DNA of 64,000 bases. Source: Gari tellinella (lineage: Eukaryota; Mollusca; Bivalvia; Cardiida; Psammobiidae). A program made the position numbers and the translations under genes. Shown one piece after another: positions 21,721 to 33,700 of this stretch. A model generated the notes under the pieces. The model was not told where the DNA came from. It saw nothing but the letters and a program-made list of their open reading frames with translations, and made no database searches. Where the stretch lies: contig OV277864.1 of assembly GCA_922989275.2 (NCBI GenBank), positions 46,995,550-47,059,549 on the forward strand, in the 5' to 3' direction. Within the stretch, counting starts at the first letter, position 1; every line of letters starts with the position of its first letter.

Positions 21721-22251
21721 ACCGGGCTATAATTGAAGCCATTGCATAAGATTTGTATGTTTTAAAATTAAAATGTAGATAAACTGATCTAGAACATTTT
21801 TATAGCGTTTGAAAAAACATGTTCATTTTCGTCATTAGCAAAATAAGAAATGTTATTTTCGAAATAAAAATAGATTTTAGACACTTAACCCTTTCAATTG
21901 AAATGAAAGTTTATTTACATAAACATTTAGACACAAAATGATATATTGCAAAACATTATTTAGAAACTGAACTCTTTAAGAAGTTATTACGATATATATT
22001 AATGCCTGAAAAGTGCTATATTCCAATGTCCTCGAGTAGGGGTCATTTAGGTTTATTTTGTGACTTATCGAGTAATGTGATCTTATCATGTATTAAACCA
22101 TCGTGTAGGCGAATACTATCTCTTTATAGTGATGTACAATACATGCTTTTTGTACTAATAATATTGAAGCTTTTGATCAAGTATCATTACTTTTTCAACA
22201 ACCCTGGTGCCAATTGAACTAGCCCTGCAACAGTAACTGTTAAATGACTTT
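21721..22251. other. No gene seen
   Basis: A short plus-strand open frame at 22002-22217 has no recognisable motif. Confidence 0.4.
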
Positions 22252-22313
22252 AGAGATGGGTGTATTGTTTGTGTTGCGTTTCCTGCTTGAGTCTTCTTTC
22301 GTATCTATTTGTA
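22252..22313 (+). repeat. Short retroelement 3' tail
   Basis: GGGTGTATTGTTTGTGTTGC and TTTCCTGCTTGAGTCTT match the last 60 bases of the tails at 21071 and 48546. This is the most truncated copy. Confidence 0.7.
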
Positions 22314-22419
22314 TCGTTTTCTATTTGCAAATGCTCTTCATACGAAGGTAAACTAACTTGAATTACCTCCAGTATTCACTGCACATGGGTATGGACAAGA
22401 CATTGTGTTTAAAGGGAGA

Positions 22420-22590
22420 AGTAAGGTGAAAACTAAAAGCATGTTGCAAGTAAAGCAAAATCCTGCTTTAGTTTCAGCCTCTTTTAAGCTACAGCTCGCC
22501 AGGATATAGAAACTAGTTGTTATGGTACATATACATTATTGTAAAAGTTTGAACGACTTCCTTCTGCGGGGAAACATAAGGAGTCCTAGC
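22420..22590. repeat. Family E fragment
   Basis: A worn Core-2 (GCAAGTAAAGCAAAATCC with TTTAGTTTCAGCCT) is followed by the E right flank (CTCGCCAGGATATAGAAAC, TTCCTTCTGCGGGG). Confidence 0.5.
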
Positions 22591-22639
22591 AAGAATGTCC
22601 TTTTGGAATGAAATGTGTCACGTGTAGTTTAAAACACGT

Positions 22640-23110
22640 TGTTTGATTATATCAAACTGTTTATCTCTGGGGAAAAATAATTGATATACCAGAATCTGGA
22701 CCCCGAAACAGCTATCCAGAAATATAATTAGGTTTATCTTGTTACAGTAGAGAAGACGTTATTCTAACATCTTTAAGCGCAAACGAAACGCAAACGAAAC
22801 GCAAACACATTGCAATAAAATAACTGAAATGGCAACTTATAGCCAAGTTTGACTGCTCATTTTAATCTGAATAGCAAACAGTTTGGAGCCTGATCAGACA
22901 ACGGGTTACCCGGCCTCTCGTCTTGCTAAAAACTGTTTGCAATGGACATACAAGTTTAAGTATAAACGCGTTTATTGGGAAATAATAACGTCTTCTCAAC
23001 TGTATATGAATGAGTCTCTCTTCGGGTTTCTAGAACTTTATGTTGGTTTGAATTATGCAAATGTTACAAAAAATAAATTGGATGACGCGAGGGCAACATC
23101 ATGCAGACAA
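22640..23110 (+). pseudogene. Copy of a possible coding relic, split by an A' element
   Basis: About 22665-22742 and 23005-23110 align to 52780-52980, where the same sequence is uninterrupted. Residues readable after the insertion are LNYANVTKNKLDD, against SNYANVVKDKLDD in the other copy. The first half has a stop and a one-base shift. I do not recognise the protein. Confidence 0.45.
22743..23004. mobile_element. A' MITE with verifiable TA target
   Basis: The ends are TACAGTAGAGAAGACG and CGTCTTCTCAACTGTA. The interior has CGCAAACGAAACGCAAACG (a small tandem expansion of the A motif), a Core-1 with AACAGTTTGGAGCCTGATCA, and AACGCGTTTATTGGG. The host reads ATCTTGTTA before and TATGA after. 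The paralogue at about 52865-52880 reads ATCTTGTTATGA, which is the empty site. Confidence 0.8.
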
Positions 23111-23339
23111 CTCATTTGATTATCTCATATTAATCATTCGAAATGAACCACAAGGAATTATTTGTATGACACGAGGTGATATTCATGTAGTCGTTCCAAA
23201 CAGTTTTTGATTCAGCTACATGTATGTTTTAGCACATTACGTTATAGATATGCCTAATACGCATTCCATGTATTCCCTTACAGAAGAAGATATATCCACC
23301 CTAATGAGTAATAAATTTACACCATAAGACGTATGATTT

Positions 23340-23445
23340 ATATTTCTAAGCACATGATAGCTTATAGCTGGCTGAAAGTAAAGCAGAATTCGTCTGAAGG
23401 CCACCTGTCTCGAAAACCAAAATTAGACCATGGGTAAAGAGTTAA
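23340..23445. repeat. Family E debris
   Basis: GGCTGAAAGTAAAGCAGAAT is one Core-2 arm. GGGTAAAGAGTTAA at about 23432-23445 resembles an E end. The second arm is missing. Confidence 0.45.
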
Positions 23446-23559
23446 ATTATTTAATTAATTAATTAAGTTTGTGCCAAAAGAGGATAGTAAAGCCCCCTTC
23501 AAAGATGACTAAGTAGTAATAGTGTTTTGTTATTTGCTTTAGTCAAGAGGCTTAATGCC

Positions 23560-24650
23560 GTTTTCTGGTTTTGGCCGAATGATGCACTTTTTGAAAGACC
23601 TCTGAATGTTGGCACACGCTTACTTTGACATATGTAGGTGTATTGAAAACTACACCCCTGGAAAACTTTTTGACTATGGCAGCAATTTCAAGAATGGTCG
23701 CCTTAAATTTTCAAATCAAAAAGTTTAGTAATATGGGTAGAAGTTAATTGTTGGCATATATGTTTAGGATCATAAAGTTAAATTATAAATACGTGCCAGT
23801 ATTTTGAAGAAGAAAAATCGCATTGACTGCCATTTTACGAAAAAATACGAAATAATTTGATAATATCGTCTGAAATTTGAGGAATTTACACCAAACCATT
23901 GGAATAAAACTACAAAAATAAAGAATTGGTGCAATTTATGAAATGTTGAAAGAAACTTATAATGATCTATCATGCTTTGTTTGAAAGATATACCTAGTCA
24001 GATTTGACCAATGGTGTCTGTGGCGGCTATTTAAAAATGGCCACCATTTAAATTTCAAATAATAACATGGACATAAAGTAAATATTCGCATCCGTACCTA
24101 CCTTTTCAGGGTGAATGAAATCAAATATAAAAAGGAAACTGTATGATGAGAAAAAACATAAAAATTACTGCCATGTTCCGTTATTACTACTAAAATGGCA
24201 GCCCGTTTACGTTAACTAAATTATTAATTATACTGTCTCAAAATGAAAAATTAAATTATTCAGATGATGAAAGTTATCAAATTGGACAACACACTTACAT
24301 ATCTACTTTGAATTATTATGGTTCATTTAGGTAATATATCCCAATCAGATTAGACCTATGGTGGTTAAGGCGTCATTGTTAAATGGACATAATTTCAAAT
24401 ATCAAATAAATGTAGCTCGTTTAATGATAGGGGTAGATGTTGACATCAGATATATACCTATGCATTCAGGGTCAGGTAATTCAAATATAAACACGAGTAT
24501 GTATTGTGATGAAGACCCCAAATCAAGCCAGTTTTAGTAAAATACTAAAGTGGCAGCCATTTTACGTAAAGAAGCCAACTAATTAATGATATCGACTCAA
24601 AAAAGTTAAAACAAATAACATAGCAATAATTAATTACATGTGTTTAATGT
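23560..24650. repeat. Degenerate tandem repeat, unit about 360 bp
   Basis: Three related anchors occur at about 23825, 24194 and 24549 (TGCCATTTTACG, GGCAGCCCGTTTACG, GGCAGCCATTTTACG). Each is followed within 40 bases by a diverged version of TGATATCGACTCAAAA. A second anchor pair, CAGATTTGACCAATGGTG at about 24000 and CAGATTAGACCTATGGTG at about 24346, keeps similar spacing. Confidence 0.65.
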
Positions 24651-25104
24651 CACACGAGACATTTAATGTTTCTTTTTGGCCGTCCATATGTATGTACAAA
24701 CGTCCATCAACCTGAACTCAATAGATCTATTCTTGGAAACAGTTGTGTATACACCGTACTATATACAAACAAGGTTTGACAATAAACTAAAACACGTTTA
24801 CTACAGTAGTGTTTTTGTTGTTAGATAGTGAAGTATCTACTATCCACAAAAAACCTCTGCATAACAAAGAATGTATAACATTTTAACCACAACAGGCAAA
24901 ATCAATGACATTGCAAACATGTTCAATCACTCTGCATCGAATCTGAACCCGAACCCATAACTGATTGCTATTCGTATCAATGTTTCTTCAGTCAAACCAC
25001 CTTGAACATTTATCTTAACTCAACAATTAAATCAATTGCAAATCATTATTTGAAAAGATTTTATTATAGCCAGATATAGCTCCTGTGAGAGAACGGTTAC
25101 TATA
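24651..25104. other. No gene seen
   Basis: AT-rich unassigned sequence. A small inverted repeat, GATAGTGAAGTATCTACTATC, lies at about 24826-24846. Confidence 0.4.
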
Positions 25105-25354
25105 TACAGTGGAGAATGTGTTATTCTTTCCCAATAAACGCGTTTACGCTAAAACTATTATTTGCAGTGCAAACAGTTTGGAGCCAGATCAGACGCCGGG
25201 TAACCCGGCGTCTGATCAGGCTCCAAAATGTTTGCCACCAAGATAAACAAGAATTATCAGAATTGTCGAAAAGTTGTTCTTTTCTACGTTTTAGTGCTTT
25301 GCGTTTGCGTACGTTTGCGTTTAAACGGGAAAGAATAACAGATTCTCCACTGTA
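25105..25354. mobile_element. Family A MITE (TA target), intact
   Basis: The ends are TACAGTGGAGAATGTG and CAGATTCTCCACTGTA. It is nearly identical to the copy at 16709 and has the same length and orientation. The hairpin has one arm change (CCAAAATGTTTGCC). Confidence 0.9.
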
Positions 25355-26934
25355 TATACATGTAGAATGTACGACATAATGTTTGATGCTAAAACTGCAT
25401 ACGACATCGTCTTAAACAACTGTCGTCTGTCGTAACAGACATTTGTTTGATTTATTTCAGTAAAATTGGTTATTTCTGTATCTTATGGCTAGGTTCCAGG
25501 TGAGATGCCGATATATTCGACATCAAATCGGGATCCAAACGTGTTATCTCAGTTATCTAAATGATGGACCTTGTAAGCCGATATGAAAGTATATATTGAA
25601 CCTTTGTCTTAGTTAATCTGTCACGTGTCTTTAAGCTTCGTGTCCACTGGACTGTTCGCTTAATATGACATTTCTAAACAGTTTGAATGAAGGGACTTAT
25701 TATTCTGAATTCAAAATTAATAATAGATAACTTGACAAAATTACAGACGTAAAGCTTGAAGCCAACGAAAACATGAATATTAAAGGGTTAACATTACATT
25801 CTTTGTTTCTTTAACATTTAATAAACTATGCAGACCATACAAATAAAATTAGTTTTTGTATTTGGTTTAAGATGATACTCCTGTGATATATTAACAAGAA
25901 ACTGCATATAAATCATCTCAAAGAATTATTGAAAACGAACGGTTGCGCAAACGACCTTTACATATCATGTTGCAAGTTATTTTGTACTGCACTCAGGCGC
26001 CCAGATAAATATCCAGATGTAAAATAAAGATTTCCCAGAATCCCATCAATGAAATGTGAAAGAATCTACGCTATTTCAATCAAATTGAAATGCATGTACA
26101 TCTTTTTACGAAGGTTATTTCAGCTAATGCGGACTTCAAATACAGTTGAAGTGTTATAATTTATGGGTACATGCGATAGTTAGTTATTCTTAAAGTTAAG
26201 CAGAAAGTTAGTAATTCGAACAATGAAGTTCAGCAATAAAAGAGTTATCTCTTAGAAATAACTGAAATTAACATTGACGTTTTACTTGAATAAATCTCTG
26301 ATTACGTTTGCATTTCGAATGTGTTTAACATGTAACCACATTTATATCTATAAAAAAGATATTCGCCTATATACTTTAAGAGGTTTGTAAATTTAAATTC
26401 AAAGCCATATTTTAAACTAATATTTCGTCGTTTAAATCCTAATAAAATGCCAAATTACTAGGCACTAGCTATCGGCCCAATGATTTGTACATTAAAGGTT
26501 TATCGCACTTTGTGTTAAATGATTTAATCCATTTGTAGGCTATTTTTCTTGAATATATTACATAGTTATCCATTTAAACTGCTTCCAGTGCACTATTTAT
26601 CGTTTTGATAATGACACGTAGATATAAGAATTGAACTAATTTTCGTCAGTGCTTATGCAAAATGAACGACAGAAATTGACCGGCAAATACTTGAATGCAC
26701 TAGCGCTCAAAGTTAACTTGCCGATCATTTTTGTTTTTCATATTGCACAAAACACCGAAGATTATTAGTTAAATTTCTGATATTTACATTATATTTCCTT
26801 ACATTCTACAATCAATGAGTATCAGTCGATTGGTATACAATTATATTTCATCCTAATATTAAGTTCTGTTTCAAGAAATTGAATTCAGCAACTTTAGACT
26901 TAGTCGCAAACATGCCGTTTTAACTACATGTTGG
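25355..26934. other. No gene seen
   Basis: A long AT-rich stretch without shared repeats that I can detect. A weak Core-1 trace lies at about 25674-25715. Confidence 0.4.
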
Positions 26935-27430
26935 TATTTTGAATATCATTTGTTTGAATATCATTTTCTTCTAATCACAGCACGAAAAATTAACTTACAT
27001 TTTGACGGTTTCGTCTCTCATTGGAGACATCATCAGAAGTACCTAACTGTACGCTTTTGTCATGCTTGACGATTTTCGCAATTTTCCGTGGATGAAGTGA
27101 ACCTGGTCGGAGACCAACGGGAGCTGGTGGGTCCCCTCGTCTCACTCATGACGTTTATCATTCACTCGTATGTGTATAACCTTTTTTTATTATCCGGGTC
27201 TTGTAGTCACTTTCATTGTCTATTACTGTTGCCTCCTCCCAGTCTATTTCATGGTTGTATTTATTAACATGGTCTGTAATAGCAATATTGTTCAATTCAG
27301 TCAATGATTCTTTTGTTATTGATCTAGTGTATGCTCCTTTTTTGTTTTGCTGTACGTCTTTTAAGTGCTTCTTTAGTCTGGTATCAAATTTTTCGTGCTG
27401 TTGTTAGAAAAAAGTGATATTCAAAATATG
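26935..27430. repeat. Inverted repeats flanking a Penelope-like relic
   Basis: The left copy at about 26935-26991 (TTTTGAATATCA..., CACAGCACGAAAAATT) pairs with the right copy at about 27387-27430 (AATTTTTCGTGCTGTTG..., GTGATATTCAAAA). The left copy has an internal duplication of TTTGAATATCATTT. Confidence 0.65.
27000..27410 (-). pseudogene. Penelope-like element endonuclease (GIY-YIG) C-terminal fragment
   Basis: The minus strand from about 27405 reads EKFDTRLKKHLKDVQQNKKG, then NIAITDHVNKYNHEIDWEEA, then TVIDNESDYKTRIIKK. After a frame change it reads HIRVNDKRHE, a stop, and DEGTHQLP. I recognise the C-terminal part of the GIY-YIG endonuclease of Penelope-like retroelements: the RLKEH block, a helix with conserved H and DW, an R-rich helix, and the terminal EGTHQL. 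That enzyme nicks the target for reverse transcription. The GIY-YIG motif itself and the whole RT are missing. The stop and frame change make it a relic. Downstream, GATGATGTCTCC and GACGAAACCGTC are usual trailing words of such elements. It may or may not belong to the same element type as the RT at 1771. Confidence 0.75.
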
Positions 27431-27987
27431 GATTTACCAGCATAATGAACTATTTCAAAGATTTACATGTTGGTTGAACTCATTTTTAACCTAGAATAAA
27501 AATATTGATTATTGATAGAATTACCGACATATGTAGCGTGTTCAGGTACTGTATCGGAGCCAATCGGAGGACAATTGACACATAAACGACATGTTTGCAT
27601 GATATTGTTGGGAAGCTACACGAAAAAAACATCGAGGTCGTTTGCCGAAGCGAACAGGAATTCCAGAATGGCGTCCAAATGAGTACAGGGGCCAAAGCGA
27701 ACAGTGACGAATTAATTGCTCTTCCATAAACTAACCGTTTTCGATACTTAATGTATCAAACAAAGCATCTTCCAATATTATATTTAAATCTTTTTGTTCT
27801 ATGCGGTAAGATTGATGCATTTCAGTTGATTAGTACACTTTGGCGTGTGTGATTCCGATTCGTAAATAATTCGTTCGTACCAATGAAAAGTACATACACA
27901 TTTGGGCTCAATTAGTTATTATGGGAGAGTAATGATGAACGTTAGATGTCGTACTATAAGGGTTGTTTGCACGCTAAAAGGACGTTA
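27431..27987. other. No gene seen
   Basis: Overlapping minus-strand frames at 27486-27727 have no recognisable motif. Confidence 0.4.
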
Positions 27988-28778
27988 TACAGTGATGCTC
28001 ACGTATAACGAACTTGGATAAGATGAAAAACTGCTTAAGACAACATGATTTTTAGGTCCCTAGCTGTAGAATGGTTCTGTTGATACAACATGCCGGTCAT
28101 TATCACAGTTTGACAAGTGGTTTACAAAGGTGACAGTACTTAATTGCTTAGCTGCTCATCACCTCTGAAAACAAAACATTACCCAACCAACATGTTTTGT
28201 ATATACATGTATGCTATTGATAAGATATTCAAACAACTGGAACTAATTAGTTTACTGGGTACTTTATTTGTTTGGATCCAGATCAGATGTTTAATAACTG
28301 GGTGTCTGATTGGACTTCTAGCTGTTTGACACCCGTATTCTGCACCCGTATTCTGCAAAAAGATAACAGCCACTGATGCTATATCAACATAGTAAATCTA
28401 TATTAAAAAAAACTTTTTTATGTTGATAAAGTTTACTTATTAAATATTCATAATAGGTTCAGTTTTCTATTTATACAAAAAGGTAACAGGTTAAATTTTC
28501 AAGAAGAAAAAATGGCATTTCTTATGTCATAGCCAATCTAATATTGTTATCATTTATTATATTTGGTAAAATTAAAAAAAAATGTTTCAGATTAATTTCT
28601 ATGCCTTTTTTTCTTTCTTCCTTCTAATCAATTTTGTACTAAAAGTATGATAGGTAAAAATTCCTTTATATGCAAACTATTCACAAAGAAATTTCATTGT
28701 TTGGATAAGATGAAGTTTGGATAAGACGAAATAATTTGCAAGGTTCCCTGAATTTCGTTATAAGTGAGCATCACTGTA
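27988..28778. mobile_element. TA-bounded DNA transposon relic, 791 bp
   Basis: The ends are TACAGTGATGCTCACGTATA and the inverse of it (TATAAGTGAGCATCACTGTA), about 24 bp each with one mismatch, and TA at both outer edges. This fits Tc1/mariner or pogo-like elements. The inside has a decayed Core-1 at about 28268-28330, a 13-base tandem repeat of ACCCGTATTCTGC, and the repeated phrase TTGGATAAGA. No transposase frame is visible. Confidence 0.75.
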
Positions 28779-29309
28779 CTCCGTTACGTTACCTGAACAC
28801 GCTAATGGGGTTTACAAATTATTACATTTGTATTGAAGGCGGCTCTTGTCAATATAAATATGCTAAACGAAATCAAGGTTTCAGCTTATGATATACATGA
28901 ATCGGGTAGTTAAGCTGGTACCAATCATAGTAAAAAGTTTAACATTGCCGAAATGTGACACAATGACTATCCATCCCAAATGGGTTCCAAGAAATCTACT
29001 GTTGAATGACAGTTTGGTGTCTGGTCATAGTGTTGAACACCCATTTCACTATTGCCATCAAATTGCTTGCTTCAACATTGTCGTCAAAATGTCAATGTAT
29101 TCAAATTTATAGTTGAATCATTTTCGTCTGTTTGATTTAATAAAATATGTCTGATATGGATATAAATTGTCTGCAAATATATGTGTATTTGGTAAAACAA
29201 AGTAATATTCTAACATATATTATTATCTATTACAGATACTCATGATATGCTCAAATCGTTAAACCTACAGAAAACTGTAATTTGAGTTAAAACTTGACAT
29301 ACTCACGCT
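28779..29309. other. No gene seen
   Basis: A plus-strand open frame at 28888-29112 has no recognisable motif. Confidence 0.4.
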
Positions 29310-30240
29310 TTAAGGTGTCTTTATAGCTTTAAAACTGCAAAAATTGTGTTTTTAACCTTTTTTCCGATTTTGATAGCCGACATTCTGTTCTACATTTTAC
29401 CAAAATCTCCCACACCAAACCAAACGCATTACACGGCTATCTGATCAATAAATCACACCTCATTAAGCACTCCGTAGTCCAGCCACGTGACAACCTAGAG
29501 GAGTTCTCCAGCTGCTGTTGCGTGATTTATGGGTCTCGCATGTTAAAATCATTATTGAATTATGATTGGTATATTTTATTAAGGGTGGAGCTAAGGAAAA
29601 TCGCTTATGATATATGTGTCTTCTTATTGGTTGAAACAAAAAGGACATAGTTGAACCCCGGGGGTATTCGCACTGTGTCAGACAGTCAAAATGACACGCT
29701 TATCAGTTAATTGACGTTTTCGGCACCTCCTTATTTTCAAACACGCCGCATCTTTGGACAACGATTGTGTTCGCGGCAGGGGTCCGATTTTCATGCGGTT
29801 TAAAGCAGATGAAAGGGTATTATCTTCTCTAGTGAACCGTGTCTCAGAATGTTGATGAGGTTCTCCAGCTGTTTACAGCAAAGCATTACGTAATAGAAAT
29901 CGACTTTAAACGGTAAAATAACTTTGATGTTACTTAATAATAGTTGGAAGGGGAATTTTAAAAATTTGAGACACGGATCCCTAGATATGTTACTGAAGTG
30001 TATTATGGGCAATTTTAAAGGCGTTACAAATAAAGACGGCTTTGAAATCGCTGTTTGAATTTTTTTTAAATTTGTCTTATAAAATCGTAAAAAAATAAAA
30101 TATTTTTTTAAAAAAGACATTTTGTGGTGACATGTGTACCACTTAAACCATTCAGCTATAAAATGGGGGAATAAATTATAAATCATGATGATAAATAAGA
30201 AAAATCCGCTTGCAGTATCGAAACTATAAAGCTACCTTAA
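29310..30240. mobile_element. M1, TTAA-bounded non-autonomous transposon, 931 bp
   Basis: It starts TTAAGGTGTCTTTATAGC and ends GCTACCTTAA. The terminal repeats share TTTAAGGT, TTTATAG and CTGC in register over about 30 bases. A second copy of exactly the same length lies at 34719-35649 with only scattered substitutions. The minus-strand frame at 29800-30186 is disrupted in the other copy, so I do not call it a gene. Confidence 0.85.
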
Positions 30241-30782
30241 AGCGACTCGCAACCAGATGGTGCATTACAAATAGTAATTTGTAAATATGTGTCAAACGCT
30301 TATATAAATGGTAAAGAATTAGTTTAGGATAAGAAATTCTGTTTAAAAAAATGTATTTCAATAAAAAAAAAATATTGGTCTCTGGTGGGATTCGAACCCG
30401 GGGCCCGGCATTGGCGGACAGAAGGCAAAATAGGGGAAACCGCTTAGACCAATGGACCACGGAACTATCCGTTTATCTCGGATCGATTTAACGTATTTCA
30501 ATGTGTAGCGATCGAAAGTGCATACAACTTCGTAATTCGGCCCGTGTTTATGTCTGAGCCCGTGTAGAGAAGCAACAACAACAACTATACCGTCTACTAG
30601 TCGGTATAGAAAAACGATGGAAAATATCTAAAAATTTAAGATTCGGTGACGATTCTTGAGACTTTGTTTGGACTGATCATATTTTTTTAATGTTAGAAGC
30701 CAAATAATGCCACAAATTTGCTTTTATTTGAGTATTTTATTTTATTTTGACAAATACACCATCCGGTTGCGAGTCCCTTTAA
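30237..30782. mobile_element. M2, TTAA-bounded element abutting M1
   Basis: The left end TTAAAGCGACTCGCAACC and right end GGTTGCGAGTCCCTTTAA are inverted repeats of about 26 bp (continuing GATGGTG) with two mismatches. It shares its left TTAA with the right TTAA of M1. A tRNA-like block lies inside, at 30364-30470. Confidence 0.8.
30364..30470 (-). repeat. tRNA-like block inside M2
   Basis: On the minus strand, TGGTCCATTGGTCTAAGCGG is an A-box-like region and CCGGGTTCGAATCCCACC is a strong B box. The 5' end (GGATAGTTCC) does not pair with the 3' end (AGAGACC), and the middle is too long, so it is not a functional tRNA gene. Confidence 0.6.
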
Positions 30783-33700
30783 CTCTAAAGTACAGATAAG
30801 TTCGACTTGAACAAGCTCGGGTTGTTGGAATTCAAACTAAGAAGTACAGATACTATCGACGTTAGCGAGTTTGCGATATCGCGTGTATTTCATACTATGT
30901 GAAGTGGTAAGAGGTACGCTTATTAAAACCTGTCCAGTTTAGAGTCGACATCCTTCTGAACAATTCTTTAGTACATAATTATGCTATAATCAATGCTGGA
31001 ATGCTGGTAGTGATCACTCAGTGTGATATTTCCACTTAAATAATTCAAGAGAACACTTGACAAACAATCTTTTTTCAGCCGGTAACATTAATTATTAAGG
31101 ACATGCGCCAAAAAGACATATTTCCAAAACTTTTGTTATCTACAATAATCTAAGCCTACATTCCGTCCCAGAATGAAGTGCTAACACTTTATAAAACTTC
31201 GCCGCCATATGTAAAATATCAAATATTGTAACAGAAACCTTACGTTTCAAATTGTTACATTAAAGACAAACAAAATACAAAATATGCATGTAACCATTTG
31301 TTTCTACTTACATGTCTAATCAATATACAATAAGATAGTATTCGGAATATTGTTGGTTTTTGTTTAATAAAACGCACAAGATGGCTTTTAAAATTTTGAG
31401 CCGAGAAAATATTTCTCGTAGACTGTTGTATGTTCGGTTGTCAAAATATACAAGAAAATACGACGTTGTGTTGTTCGTGACATGTCAGGATTTCCTGGAT
31501 AAACTTAAAGAGCCTGACATGTCGCCATATACAGAGAAAGCATTGTCATTGACGATTTCAGATTCTTTTACTATCAAATTTGTGCTACGCAGCCATTCTG
31601 TCAAGACCACATGCCCTTATAAAACAAGAAGACGTTTGCTAAACGAATGTCTAAAAAGCAAAATACTCCTTTAAAAATGTTCTGGTTAGCAATTGTCCTG
31701 CATAAAACTGTTATTGGTATTTAAAACGTCAAATTCAGTCCTCTGTAATGGTTAACATACTGTTGACAATAGTTTATTGACTACGTTGTTATAAAGTCGT
31801 CTTAATTAACATAGGCAAATAATCTAATGAACGCGGGTTTATACTTATACGAACAATTTTACAATCACGCAATGTGAAACGTTATAATGAACAGATACAT
31901 CCGTAGATAGTGAATCGTTCAAACAAGTGAAGCATAATTTGTTTAAAGGTTATGATAGTTATATAAGTGGTGAAAACTGCTTGCAATTAAATGAAAGCAA
32001 CACTACTATTCGAGTTCATTGCTATAACGTTATCGTGAAATGTAACTATTGTCATGGGTTATGGTATTATGGATACAGAGCAGAGGTCGAGTCACGCCGC
32101 TTCTGATACGGTTCCAAATCATTTTGAAAAAGCATGTCAAAACACGATTGCTTGTAAAGTAAAATACAAAACGCTTACTCGGCATGATATACCGGTATTG
32201 TGGATGGCACCAGCTTACAGAGGGACTTTCCGCAATATATTTCTCATTACATTTCTACCATTCCTTTTAGTTCGTCTTAGACTGACAGGCATTGCACATT
32301 ATTCTTTGTTTTCCATTTGTAACGTCTAAAGACATTGATGTAAGACACGCTGTATGATTTTCTCTTAATTTACACGATGATGTACATGAAATAACATATA
32401 TGTTATGTATTTGTTTTTTATTTCAGTTGTATATAGTTCAATGTTTGGATTTATACAGATACGCTTATGTTACAAATGCGACTTTGAATTTGGTATTCAG
32501 ATTAATTTTGTTATTTATCAAATTATGATTAAGCACACGTCCTTGTCTGATTTAAGTTAGTTTTTATAGTATATTTTATTCAAAATAGACACTCTCCTTG
32601 ACTTGGCAAACGAAGATAAATTCACTTTCTAACCTTGGTTATAATGTTGGTAATTAATTTACCTCCATAAACAATGGTATTATGCCTATACTTCTCAAAC
32701 TGGAATTTCCGATCATTCGATTAAAGTAATCTCATAATGAGTGTCAAACAGTTTGGATCCTTATCAGAAGCCCACGAGCTCTGCATCTCATCATGTATTA
32801 AACTGTTTGTAAAACTGAAAAGAGGGACCTGTGTGCAATATAAATTACTAAAATACAAAATTTCAAATGAAAATGACGTATTTGTCAAAATCAATTTCTT
32901 TCAGCAAATGCAATCAAAGCAAACGGCATTTACAGCAAGAATTAACAGTTATTGATTGAATTTTATCAAACGTTTAGACGGCATTTGTTTTAATAGTTAA
33001 AAAAACAACAAGCTATATGTTAATCGTGCGTAACATTGGCCTTTACTATACGTAGCATGTTACCATTTTAAACTTATTTTGAAATAAAGTTAGCAAATCG
33101 GTGTGAATACAGTTCATCTATATAGACGATAACTCTCATAAGTCGGTCCTTCCTATTGTAAGCGGCATACACAGAGATAGCTGACTTTCAATTGCCCCCG
33201 TATTTGTGTACTAGAAGGTCATATATCTTCCCCATCTGTCACTTTATGTATGGTTCTGCATGTAAATCAAATACCATTCATTAGTTACCCTTTCTTTGTA
33301 AACCGTATCTCTACCAGCCTTTGCCAACAGTTTGGGTCCATATCAGAAACCGGGTACTCGACTTGCTATCACGATCTAAAATTTTGATATCCAATCTTAA
33401 TGTATATTCAGTTTAAATTCGAAAACAATTTAATTTGATATGTTTTGCAAGGACAAAATTGTAAGCAGGCTATATTGATGTAAAAATAGAGTTAACGTCA
33501 CGTCCTTTTGTAGGCGCCTAGGCAATGTATCATTGTGTTATTCTATGCCCAAAACGTCCGTTATATTTCAATTATAGTGTTTGTCCTCCACAAACAATAT
33601 ATGGCCTCATTTGTCTTCGTGTCAGGTTTATCCAGCGACTACCCATCGGACTCTGACATATTCAGATATATAACATGTTTCAATATTATTGTTTGCGCTA

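Noticed and set aside
29800..30186. 128-codon frame in M1
   Set aside because: The second M1 copy does not preserve it in full, and the translation is low-complexity K/F/L-rich.
30364..30470. tRNA gene
   Set aside because: The B box is good, but the acceptor stem does not pair and the length between boxes is too great.
31360..31674. 104-codon plus-strand frame with an ATG
   Set aside because: No domain recognised, no splice or second-copy support, and such lengths are expected by chance in 64 kb.
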